From the NCBI GenBank assembly GCA_040007035.1, contig JBDTVU010000028.1, positions 1 to 31,149 of the forward strand: a stretch of 31,149 nucleotides of DNA. Direction: 5' to 3'. The translations under genes and the position numbers were made by a program. Positions 15,144-21,938 of this stretch are shown in pieces. The notes under the pieces are model-generated. The model had not been told where the DNA came from. It worked only from the letters and a program-made list of their open reading frames with translations, and ran no database searches. Each line of letters starts with the position of its first letter. The first letter of the stretch is position 1. This DNA comes from CAIWHR01 sp040007035 (lineage in GTDB: Bacteria; Pseudomonadota; Gammaproteobacteria; Burkholderiales; Casimicrobiaceae).

Positions 15144-16650
15144 GCCTGCGCCGCGGCTTCGCCTTCGCGCGCGGCCTCGGCGGCGCGGCCCGCGGCGACG
15201 CCACGGCCTCCGCCAGCGCCGGGTCGAGGTCCCCCTTCCGTGGCCACGGCGCGAGCAGCGTCGTCAGCACCAGCTTCTCGAACTCCGGCTGGAACCGCGC
15301 GATCACGCGCTCGGGGTCGGGACACAGCCCGCGGTCGGTGATGAGGCCGAACTGCACCTGGCCGTCGTACGACAGGATCGACGCGCCCATCCCGACGTCG
15401 CCCGATTGCGGCACCCAGAACAGGAACCTCCCGACCTTCGCGCCCGCCATGTAGAGCGGCTGCTGCGGGCCCGGGACGTTGGTCATCACGCCGGTGGCGT
15501 TGCGCGAAAGCGCGGACAGCAACTGGTCCTGCAGCACTTTCGGCCCGGCGCCGACGGCCGCGAGCAGGCCCAGCGTCAGCACCGGCTGGAAACTGTTGCG
15601 CAGCGCCAGCATGTTGGCGCGCACCGCGTACAGGCGCTCGACCGGATTCTCGATGCCGATCGGCAGGTCGAGGAACACGAGCCCGAACTGGTTGCCGAGC
15701 CGGTAGGCCTTCTCGAGCGGGCGCAGGTTGACCGGCACCAGCGCGCGGACCATCACGCCGTCGGTGGCGTCGCCCTTGTGCATGAGGTATTCGCGCAGCG
15801 CACCCGCGACGCAGGACAGCATCACGTCGTTGACCGACGCGCCGAGCGCGCGGCCCACCGCCTTGACTTCGTCGAGCGGGATCGGCTCCGCCCATGCGAC
15901 GCGCTTGGCCACGCCCGGCGTGCCCTTGAACCGCGTCGCGGAGTCCTGTCCCATCAGCGCGAGCTTCGCGAGCTCGGCCGTCAGCGCGCCGCCCTGCTCG
16001 GCCAGCGTCACCGCCTTTGCCGGATCCTGCCAGATCTCGACGCCCTTCTCGATCAGCGTCGCGCCTACCTTGAGCGCCGCCTGCATCGCGCCGGCGAACG
16101 GCTCGATCAACTGCGCCACCGGGTCGGCCGACTTCCCCGAGCGCTCCTTCCTCGTCGGCGGCGGCGGCAGCGCGGGCGGGCCGTCGGCGGCCGAATCGGT
16201 CATCGACAGCAGCACCTGCACCAGCGCGATGCCGTCGGCGTAGCAGTGGTGGATCCGGACGACCAGCGCGCTGCCGCCGTCGAAATTGTCGACCAGGTGG
16301 TACTGCCAGAGCGGTCGCGCCGGATCGAGCGGCGTGCCGGCGAGGCGGCTCACCAGCGTCTGCAGCTCCTTCTTGCCCGCGCTGCCGGGGAGCGCGACGT
16401 GGACGACGTGATGGTCGATGTCGAACGTCGCGTCGGTCTCCCAGTACGCGCCGCCCGCCGTCTGCACCGGGCGTTGCCGGAATCGCCGGAAGCGGAGGAA
16501 GCGCTCGTCTATCGTCGCCTTCAGCCGGTCGAACGCGACGCGCTCGGCGAAGAGCAGCACCCCGCAGATCATCATGAGGTTGCTGGGGCGATCCATCCGC
16601 AGCCATGCGGTGTCGACCGCCGAGATCTTTTCGCGCCGAGGCTGGGCCAT
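15136..16650 (-). CDS. Wax ester synthase / acyl-CoA:diacylglycerol acyltransferase (WS/DGAT)
   Basis: The 504-residue protein is a bifunctional acyltransferase that joins acyl-CoA to a fatty alcohol (wax ester) or diacylglycerol (triacylglycerol). The catalytic motif HHxxxDG is intact at His134-Gly140 (HHCYADG). PLW lies at 113-115, and the second family motif, SVNDVMLSCVAGALREYL, lies near residue 265. The N-terminus SAVDTAWLRMDRPSNLMMI is typical. The C-terminus is a basic Pro/Arg/Lys tail. The ATG at 16650 fits the family start but has a weak ribosome site. It is divergent from the acyl-CoA-binding protein gene, which suggests shared control. The fatty acyl-CoA reductase that would supply alcohol lies 1.4 kb beyond its start. 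Wax ester versus triacylglycerol preference cannot be read from the sequence. Confidence 0.95.
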   Translation of the reverse strand: MAQPRREKISAVDTAWLRMDRPSNLMMICGVLLFAERVAFDRLKATIDERFLRFRRFRQRPVQTAGGAYWETDATFDIDHHVVHVALPGSAGKKELQTLVSRLAGTPLDPARPLWQYHLVDNFDGGSALVVRIHHCYADGIALVQVLLSMTDSAADGPPALPPPPTRKERSGKSADPVAQLIEPFAGAMQAALKVGATLIEKGVEIWQDPAKAVTLAEQGGALTAELAKLALMGQDSATRFKGTPGVAKRVAWAEPIPLDEVKAVGRALGASVNDVMLSCVAGALREYLMHKGDATDGVMVRALVPVNLRPLEKAYRLGNQFGLVFLDLPIGIENPVERLYAVRANMLALRNSFQPVLTLGLLAAVGAGPKVLQDQLLSALSRNATGVMTNVPGPQQPLYMAGAKVGRFLFWVPQSGDVGMGASILSYDGQVQFGLITDRGLCPDPERVIARFQPEFEKLVLTTLLAPWPRKGDLDPALAEAVASPRAAPPRPRAKAKPRRRRP

Positions 16651-16744
16651 GCGAGGCGGACGGGAGGAAGTGGGAACCGGGGGTCGGGCGTGGGCGTCGA
16701 CGCGTTGCGGCCGGCTGGCCGCGGAAGCGTTCGACGGACACGGT

Positions 16745-16774
16745 TTGCGCGCGTTTTCGGCTTCGCGCTAAAGT
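16745..16774 (+). promoter_or_regulatory. Probable promoter of the acyl-CoA-binding protein gene
   Basis: TTGCGC (16745-16750), an 18-bp spacer and TAAAGT (16769-16774) are a moderate sigma-70 match. The leader to the ATG at 16820 would be about 40 nt, with GAGGAGG as ribosome site. Confidence 0.4.
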
Positions 16775-16819
16775 AGCACAAACCCCCTGCACGGGAACAC
16801 CCACCGAGGAGGACGCACG

Positions 16820-17098
16820 ATGGCTGCCGCGCCGAAGAAGGCCGATCTCAAAGCGAAGTTCGAAGCCGCCGCTGCCGCGGCCAAGCAGACAAAGAAGAAG
16901 CCCGACAACGCGACGCTGCTGAAGCTCTATTCGTACTACAAGCAGGCGACCGACGGCGACGCCAAGGGCGAGCGGCCCGGCGGCTTCGACTTCGTCGGCG
17001 GCGCCAAGCACGACGCCTGGTCCAAGCTCAAGGGGATGAGCAAGGACGAGGCGATGCAGAACTACGTCAAGCAGGTCGACAAGCTCAACCGCGACTGA
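16820..17098 (+). CDS. Acyl-CoA-binding protein (ACBP)
   Basis: The 92-residue protein has the length and motifs of ACBP: LLKLYSYYKQATDGDAKGERPG with the YKQATxGD signature at residues 40-47, then AKHDAWSKLKGMSKDEAMQNYV. ACBP binds long-chain acyl-CoA in a four-helix bundle, buffering and delivering it to acyltransferases. In place of the usual eukaryotic N-terminus it starts with an Ala/Lys-rich segment. Its place between the WS/DGAT gene (divergent) and a phasin gene (convergent) fits a role in feeding acyl-CoA to the wax ester synthase and reductase; this is inference from position. The ATG at 16820 is fixed by GAGGAGG. ACBP genes are found in a minority of bacteria. Confidence 0.93.
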   Translation: MAAAPKKADLKAKFEAAAAAAKQTKKKPDNATLLKLYSYYKQATDGDAKGERPGGFDFVGGAKHDAWSKLKGMSKDEAMQNYVKQVDKLNRD

Positions 17099-17167
17099 CG
17101 GTCGCGACTGCGCGGCGCGGTCGGACGTCGCGCTTGCGGGCCGGGGGCCGCGACAGGCGCGCCCGGC

Positions 17168-17716
17168 TCAGCCGCGTGTGGACTTCGCTGACGCCGACTT
17201 GCGGCCGCGCTTCGCCGCCGGCTTCGTCGCGGATTTCGCCGCTGCCGGTTTCGCTTTCGCCCGGGCCTTCGCGCCGGCCGCCGGCGCGTTCCCGGTGGTC
17301 TTCAGCAGCTTGTTCACCGCGGCCGACAGCGTGTCGACGCGGGCAGCGAGCCGCTGGACGTCGTTCTGCGTGTAGACACCGAGCTTCGACAGCGCGCGCT
17401 CCACGCGGTCCTCGAAGACCTGCTCGAGCTTGTCCCAGGTTCCGCCGGCCATTTGCTGCATCTCCTTCGCTTTTGCCTTCGCGGCGCCGTGTGCCGCGGC
17501 GGCCGTGTCCGAGGCCGCCTGCTTCGTCTTCTGCTCGAGCCGCTCGCCCTGCCGGACCAGTGTTTCGAACATCTTCATGCCCTCGGCCTGGGCACGGGCA
17601 AACGCCCCCAGGCCGGCAAGCCAGATGTGATGCGAGGAATCGAGCACCGACTGGGCCAGATCCTTCGACACACCGGCCGCTCCGCTCTCCATCGCAGCCT
17701 TCGCCTTCTTCAACAT
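17168..17716 (-). CDS. Phasin family protein with Ala/Lys-rich tail (phasin 2)
   Basis: The 182-residue protein has a phasin/PhaI-PhaF-type domain: SVLDSSHHIWLAGLGAFARA, GMKMFETLVRQGERLEQKTK, and a helix with DKLEQVFEDRVERALSKLGV. A heptad stretch, DVQRLAARVDTLSAAVNKLL, is a likely oligomerisation coiled coil. The last 40 residues are Ala/Lys/Pro/Ser-rich like the DNA-binding tail of PhaF. I start it at the ATG at 17716 (MLKKAKAAMESG); an ATG at 17767 in the same frame would lie on the probable -10 box. It is convergent with the ACBP gene and divergent from the fatty acyl-CoA reductase gene. Compared with phasin 1 it keeps the coiled coil and has a shorter, less basic tail. Confidence 0.88.
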   Translation of the reverse strand: MLKKAKAAMESGAAGVSKDLAQSVLDSSHHIWLAGLGAFARAQAEGMKMFETLVRQGERLEQKTKQAASDTAAAAHGAAKAKAKEMQQMAGGTWDKLEQVFEDRVERALSKLGVYTQNDVQRLAARVDTLSAAVNKLLKTTGNAPAAGAKARAKAKPAAAKSATKPAAKRGRKSASAKSTRG

Positions 17717-17765
17717 CGCCCACCCCCCGCTTGCGCCGCGCGACGCCCGCCGCGCTCCAGACTGC

Positions 17766-17789
17766 ATTCTAGGCCCCGCGTTCTAGAGC
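17766..17789 (-). promoter_or_regulatory. Phasin 2 promoter with GCTCTAGA element
   Basis: Read on the minus strand, GCTCTAGA (17789-17782) is followed after ten bases by TAGAAT (17771-17766). The -10 box gives a leader of about 43 nt to the ATG at 17716. This is the same arrangement as in front of phasin 1. The -35 candidate TGGAAG (17794-17789) overlaps the dyad. Confidence 0.55.
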
Positions 17790-17801
17790 TTCCACTCTAG
17801 A
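17782..17801. promoter_or_regulatory. Perfect dyad TCTAGAG-N6-CTCTAGA
   Basis: The two 7-bp arms are exact inverted repeats around six bases, and each carries a TCTAGA hexamer. The element covers the -35 region of the phasin 2 promoter, where a repressor or activator of granule genes could bind. One half-site occurs before phasin 1. Confidence 0.6.
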
Positions 17802-17915
17802 CCCGGCCGTGCTGCCTCGCCCCGGGAGCTGAAGCCCCCTTCATCGCCGGCGGCCCCGGCCGGATCTCGCGGAACGGTACACCCGCGCCGCGGCGTCACG
17901 GCCGCTCGTCGCCGG

Positions 17916-17921
17916 TATAAT
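17916..17921 (+). promoter_or_regulatory. Consensus -10 box TATAAT before the fatty acyl-CoA reductase gene
   Basis: The hexamer is perfect, but no good -35 box is found at 16-18 bp upstream, which suggests activator dependence or a different start. The leader would be about 100 nt long. Confidence 0.45.
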
Positions 17922-18027
17922 CGGTCGCGCCGGCCACCGCGAATTGCTTCGCCCGCACCGGCGCCACCGCGGCATTACCCCGGACCCACACGGGCGCCGC
18001 CGGCCCCGTCCCGCAAGGAGGAACCTC

Positions 18028-20019
18028 ATGGCGTATTTCGTCACCGGCGCGACCGGTTTCATCGGGCGTTTTCTGGTCGCCAACCTGGTCAAACGCGGCG
18101 AGCCGATCTACGTGCTCGTGCGCCGTGGCTCGGTGAAGAAGTTGGAGGCCTTGCGCGCCGACGTCTGGGGCGCCACCGACAGCCAGGTCGTACCGGTCGT
18201 CGGCGACCTCGGCAGCAAGAACCTCGGCATCGCCGACGCCGATCTCCGGAAGCTCAAGGGGAAGATCGGGCATTGCTTCCACCTCGCCGCGGTCTACGAC
18301 CTGGCCGCCAGCGCCGAAGAGCAGCAGGTCGCCAACGTCGAGGGCACGCGCCACGCCGTCCAGTTCGCCGCGGCGGTCGGCGCCGGCTGCTTCCACCACG
18401 TGAGCTCGATCGCCGCCGCCGGGCTCTACGACGGCGTCTTCCGCGAGGACATGTTCGAGGAGGCCGAGGACCTCGACCATCCGTACTTCAAGACGAAGCA
18501 CGACTCCGAGGGGATCGTCCGCCGCGAGTGCAAGCGGCCGTTCCGGATCTACCGGCCGGGCTTCGTCGTCGGCCACTCGAAGACCGGCTACATCGACAAG
18601 ATCGACGGCCCGTACTACTTCTTCAAGGTCCTGCAGAAGATGCGCAACGCGCTGCCGCCGTGGATGCCGACGATCGGCGTCGAGGGCGGGCGCATCAATA
18701 TCGTGCCGGTCGATTTCGTCGCCGACGCGCTGGATTTCCTCGCCCACAAGAAGGGGCAGGACGGCAAGTGCTTCCACCTGACCGACCCGGAGCCGCTGCG
18801 GATCGGCGAGGTGCTCAACATCTTCGCCAAGGCGGGGCACGCGCCGCAGATGACGATGCGCCTGAACGCGCGGATGTTCGGCTTCATCCCGGCGCCGATC
18901 CTCTATGGCCTCGGCTCGCTCGCCCCGGTCAAGCGGATGGTCCGCGCGGTGCTGACCGACTTCGGCATCCCCAAGGACGTCTTCCAGTTCATCAACTGGC
19001 CGACGCGCTACGACAACCGCGAGGCGGCGAAGGCGCTGAAGGGCTCCGGCATCGCGGTGCCGCAGGTCGAGAGCTACGCGGCGAAGCTGTGGGACTACTG
19101 GGAGCGCAACCTCGATCCGGACCTGTTCATCGACCGCACGCTGTCGGGCCGGGTGAAGGACAAGGTCATCGTCATCACCGGCGGCTCGTCGGGCATCGGC
19201 AAGGCGACGGCGATCAAGATGGCCGCCGCCGGCGCCCGAGTGATCCTCGTCGCGCGCGGCGAGGAGAAGCTCCTCGAGACGAAGCAGGAGATCGAAGCGG
19301 CGGGCGGCAGGGGCTGGATCTACACCTGCGACGTGTCCGAGCTCGCGTCGTGCGACGCTCTGGTCGCGCGGGTGCTGAAGGAGCACGGCACCTGCCACTA
19401 CCTCGTCAACAACGCCGGGCGCTCGATCCGCCGCGGCGTCATCAACTCGTTCGACCGCTTCCACGATTTCGAGCGGACGATGCAGCTCAACTACTTCGGC
19501 TCGCTGCGGTTGATCTTCGGCTTCCTGCCGAAGATGCTCGAGCAGAAGCGCGGCCACGTCATCAACATCTCGTCGATCGGCGTGCTGTCGAACGCGCCGC
19601 GGTTCTCGGCCTACGTGGCGTCGAAGTCGGCGCTCGACTCGTTCTCGGCGTGCGCGGCGTCGGAGTTCCTCGACAAGGGGATCAACTTCACGACGATCAA
19701 CATGCCGCTGGTGCGCACGCCGATGATCGCGCCGACGAAGATGTACGAGAACGTGCCCACACTTTCCCCCGAGCAGGCGGCCGATCTCGTGGTCGAGGCG
19801 ATCGTCTACAAGCCGGTGCGGATCGCAACCCGGCTCGGCATCTTCGGCGCGATCAGCCACGCCGCGGCGCCGCGGCTCACGCAGATCATGCTCAACGCCG
19901 CGTTCAACATGTTCCCGGACTCGGCGGCGGCGCAGGGCAAGAAGGACGGCGGCGCGCCGCAACAGCTTTCGCCCGAGCAGATGGCGTTCGCGCAGCTCAC
20001 GCAGGGGATCCACTGGTAG
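18028..20019 (+). CDS. Two-domain alcohol-forming fatty acyl-CoA reductase (Marinobacter Maqu_2507 type)
   Basis: The 663-residue protein joins an extended-SDR domain (TGATGFIGRF at residues 6-15; Tyr153/Lys157 in DHPYFKTKH) to a classical SDR domain (ITGGSSGIGKA from 383; Tyr529/Lys533 in YVASKSAL). Length, domain order and segments such as FRIYRPGFVVGHS, IEGGR-like VEGGRINIVPVDFV, WDYWERNLDPDLFIDRTL and NNAGRSIRRG agree with the Marinobacter fatty acyl-CoA reductase of 661 residues. That enzyme reduces acyl-CoA to fatty alcohol through the aldehyde using NADPH. Both active sites look complete. The ATG at 18028 follows AAGGAGG. Together with the WS/DGAT nearby it forms a full wax ester pathway. 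The 3' end overlaps the opposing hydrolase gene by 23 bp. General annotation pipelines may call it only an SDR family protein. Confidence 0.92.
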   Translation: MAYFVTGATGFIGRFLVANLVKRGEPIYVLVRRGSVKKLEALRADVWGATDSQVVPVVGDLGSKNLGIADADLRKLKGKIGHCFHLAAVYDLAASAEEQQVANVEGTRHAVQFAAAVGAGCFHHVSSIAAAGLYDGVFREDMFEEAEDLDHPYFKTKHDSEGIVRRECKRPFRIYRPGFVVGHSKTGYIDKIDGPYYFFKVLQKMRNALPPWMPTIGVEGGRINIVPVDFVADALDFLAHKKGQDGKCFHLTDPEPLRIGEVLNIFAKAGHAPQMTMRLNARMFGFIPAPILYGLGSLAPVKRMVRAVLTDFGIPKDVFQFINWPTRYDNREAAKALKGSGIAVPQVESYAAKLWDYWERNLDPDLFIDRTLSGRVKDKVIVITGGSSGIGKATAIKMAAAGARVILVARGEEKLLETKQEIEAAGGRGWIYTCDVSELASCDALVARVLKEHGTCHYLVNNAGRSIRRGVINSFDRFHDFERTMQLNYFGSLRLIFGFLPKMLEQKRGHVINISSIGVLSNAPRFSAYVASKSALDSFSACAASEFLDKGINFTTINMPLVRTPMIAPTKMYENVPTLSPEQAADLVVEAIVYKPVRIATRLGIFGAISHAAAPRLTQIMLNAAFNMFPDSAAAQGKKDGGAPQQLSPEQMAFAQLTQGIHW

Positions 20020-20932
20020 CAGCAGCAGCCGGCCGCCGCAACAGTGCGGCCACGCGCGCGAACGTCGGCGCGTCGCCGAGCAGCGCGTTGTGGCCGACGC
20101 CGACGACCTCGATGTTCTGCGCGCCGGGGAGCCGCGCGCTCGTCTGCGGCGCGACCATCGAGTCGTGCCATGACCACAGCGACACGATCCGCGCCGGCAT
20201 CGGCGCGCCTTCATCGCGATTCAGTTCCGCCAGCCAGGCGTTGCCCGGCCGCAGTTGCGCGAGCGACGTGCCGGGGAAGAGCCAAGCATGGACGCTGCCG
20301 TGGTGCGGCGTTCCCAGCGTCAGCAGCAGGCGGACCTTGTCCCCGCCGTAGCGTCGGAGATACGCGCGCGCGACGATCCCGCCCATGCTGTGCGCGACGA
20401 TGGCGACGTCGGAGGCCCCCGTCGCCGCCAGAATCGCGTCGATCTTCGCCGCGGTCTGATCGGCGAACAATTCGTTGGACGCCAGCGGCGGTCCGTACGA
20501 CAGCGTGTAGACGGGGCCGATGCCCTGCGTCGCGAGGAAGCGTCGCAGGCCGACCCACACACCGGCATTGCAGAGCACGCCGTGCAGCAGCAGCACCGGT
20601 GCCGTCGCCGGCAACGGCGGCGGATCGGGCAGCAGCCAGCGGTAGAGCGCCATCCGCGGACCGGCGCGACCTATCGCACGCATCTCCTGCCAGAACATCC
20701 ACAGGCTCGCCGCCGGGCCGATGCGGAAGGCCGGAGGCCGCGGCGCGCGAAAGATCCACGCCAGCGTGAACCAGAGCGTGGCGCCGACGAACGGGATTGC
20801 GAAGTAGAGGCCGGCAGCGCCGGCAACGTACGGCCAGGCGCTCGCGCCGTGGAGCATCGCCTGCAACGACCAGACGGCGTACGCGGCGGCGCCGCCGAAC
20901 AGGATCGTGCCCAGGATGACCGCGGTGAACAT
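19997..20932 (-). CDS. Membrane-anchored alpha/beta hydrolase (lipase-like)
   Basis: The 311-residue protein begins with two hydrophobic segments (about 3-22 and 34-60), then an alpha/beta hydrolase domain. It has the oxyanion motif HGVL (117-120), Ser182 in the elbow AHSMGG, Asp257 in WSWHDSMV and His281 in GVGHNALL. The LTLGTPHHGS segment is typical of triacylglycerol lipases and related esterases. It is likely bound to the inner membrane and acts on a lipid ester; wax esters or triacylglycerols of the neighbouring pathway are possible substrates, but this is inferred. The gene is convergent with the fatty acyl-CoA reductase and overlaps its last 23 bp. It lies 51 bp behind the diiron-protein gene on the same strand, so it may be cotranscribed with it. 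The ribosome site is weak. Confidence 0.88.
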   Translation of the reverse strand: MFTAVILGTILFGGAAAYAVWSLQAMLHGASAWPYVAGAAGLYFAIPFVGATLWFTLAWIFRAPRPPAFRIGPAASLWMFWQEMRAIGRAGPRMALYRWLLPDPPPLPATAPVLLLHGVLCNAGVWVGLRRFLATQGIGPVYTLSYGPPLASNELFADQTAAKIDAILAATGASDVAIVAHSMGGIVARAYLRRYGGDKVRLLLTLGTPHHGSVHAWLFPGTSLAQLRPGNAWLAELNRDEGAPMPARIVSLWSWHDSMVAPQTSARLPGAQNIEVVGVGHNALLGDAPTFARVAALLRRPAAAATSGSPA

Positions 20933-20983
20933 CGTCCCGATGTTACCCGCGCCGCGCCGGCGCCGCGAGCGGGCACCGCGGCG

Positions 20984-21811
20984 TCAGGCCGGCGCCAGCG
21001 ACTTGCGGAAGCGGTTCAACTGCTGCACGGACTCGAACGGCTGCCCGAACAGCGACGAAAGGTTCTTCAGGATCATTCCGATGACGCGCCGTTCCCACTG
21101 CTCGTCGAAGCGGATCTGCTGGTCGAGCCAGCGCTCGAGCCACGTCGGATCCGGCAACCGGCTCTGCACGGTGTCGTTGGGGAACAGCGCCTTGTTCACG
21201 TGCAGGTTCGTCGGGTGCAGCGGCTTGGCCGTGCGATGTGCGCTCGCCATCAGCACGCCGATCTTCGCGAACGCGCGCTTGGCCACCTCGCCCTGGCGCT
21301 CGATCGCCCGCTTCATGAACTGCAGATAGGCGCCGCCGTGGCGCGCTTCGTCTCGCGCGATCAGGTCGTAGATCCTCCGGATCAGCGGCTCGGTGTGCCA
21401 TTCGGCCGCGCGGCGATACCAGTGGTTGAGCCGGATCTCGCCGCAGAAATGGAGCATCAGCGTTTCGAGCGGCGGCGCCGGGTCGAACTCGAAGCGCACC
21501 GCGTGCAGCTCCGCTTCGGTCGGCAGCAAGTCCGGGCGGAAACGGCGCAGGTATTCCATCAGCACCAGCGCGTGCTTCTGCTCCTCGTAGAACCAGATCG
21601 ACATGAACGCCGAGAAGTCGCTGTCGCTCCGGTTATCGCGCAGGAACATCTCGGTCGCCGGCAGCGCCGACCATTCGGTGATCGCGTTCATCTTGATCGT
21701 GCGCGCCTGCTCGTCGGTGAGCAGCGCGACGTCGAACGACTCCCACGGCACATCCTCGCCCATGTCCCAGCGCACGTCCTCGAATGCCTTGAACAATTCC
21801 GCGTAGAGCAT
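20984..21811 (-). CDS. Diiron ferritin-like / acyl-ACP desaturase-like protein
   Basis: The 275-residue protein carries two E-x-x-H iron motifs, Glu77-His80 (YEEQKH) and Glu155-His158 (DEARH). Further candidate ligands are Glu125 (CGEIRLNH) and Glu46 or Glu54. This E / ExxH / E / ExxH spacing is that of the soluble four-helix-bundle diiron oxidases, such as stearoyl-ACP desaturase and AurF-like oxygenases. It would use O2 and electrons to desaturate or hydroxylate an acyl chain, but the substrate cannot be read from sequence. The ATG at 21811 has GGAAG upstream, and TACAAT (21845-21840) may be its -10 box. It follows the LitR-type regulator gene on the same strand after 127 bp, and precedes a lipase-like gene. 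Being next to a photoreceptor and a fatty acid modification operon, a role in that pathway is attractive. Confidence 0.8.
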   Translation of the reverse strand: MLYAELFKAFEDVRWDMGEDVPWESFDVALLTDEQARTIKMNAITEWSALPATEMFLRDNRSDSDFSAFMSIWFYEEQKHALVLMEYLRRFRPDLLPTEAELHAVRFEFDPAPPLETLMLHFCGEIRLNHWYRRAAEWHTEPLIRRIYDLIARDEARHGGAYLQFMKRAIERQGEVAKRAFAKIGVLMASAHRTAKPLHPTNLHVNKALFPNDTVQSRLPDPTWLERWLDQQIRFDEQWERRVIGMILKNLSSLFGQPFESVQQLNRFRKSLAPA

Positions 21812-21839
21812 AGGGGCTTCCGTCGCCGCTCGACTCCTG

Positions 21840-21845
21840 ATTGTA
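21840..21845 (-). promoter_or_regulatory. -10 box of the diiron-protein gene
   Basis: TACAAT on the minus strand gives a leader of about 22 nt to the ATG at 21811. It is embedded in ACGTACAATC; a near copy, ACGAACAATC, overlaps the start region of the LitR promoter. The -35 box is not clear. Confidence 0.4.
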
Positions 21846-21938
21846 CGTGCGTGCCGCCGGCAACGGTGGCGGAAGGCAGACCCCCGATCGTCGAGGGAAA
21901 TATGCGGTCGCGGTACCGCCGGATGCCCCGGCGCGCGG

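Larger units (their letters stand above)
17717..18027. other. 311-bp divergent intergenic region between phasin 2 and the fatty acyl-CoA reductase
   Basis: This is the longest stretch without a gene. It holds, from left to right: the phasin 2 leader, its TAGAAT -10 box, a 20-bp perfect TCTAGAG/CTCTAGA dyad (17782-17801), a GC-rich stretch in which I see nothing, TATAAT at 17916 facing right, and the AAGGAGG ribosome site of the reductase gene. No small ORF with a ribosome site is evident. Confidence 0.6.

Noticed and set aside
16707..16722. GCGGCC-N4-GGCCGC hairpin in the WS/DGAT-ACBP intergenic region
   Set aside because: The stem is short and of GC composition expected by chance, with no T-run and no promoter relation.
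17896..20214. Open frame of 772 codons antisense to the fatty acyl-CoA reductase gene
   Set aside because: Its translation is Arg/Asp/Leu/Val-rich with no recognisable domain, the usual result of reading a GC-rich gene on the other strand. The sense frame has two complete SDR domains.
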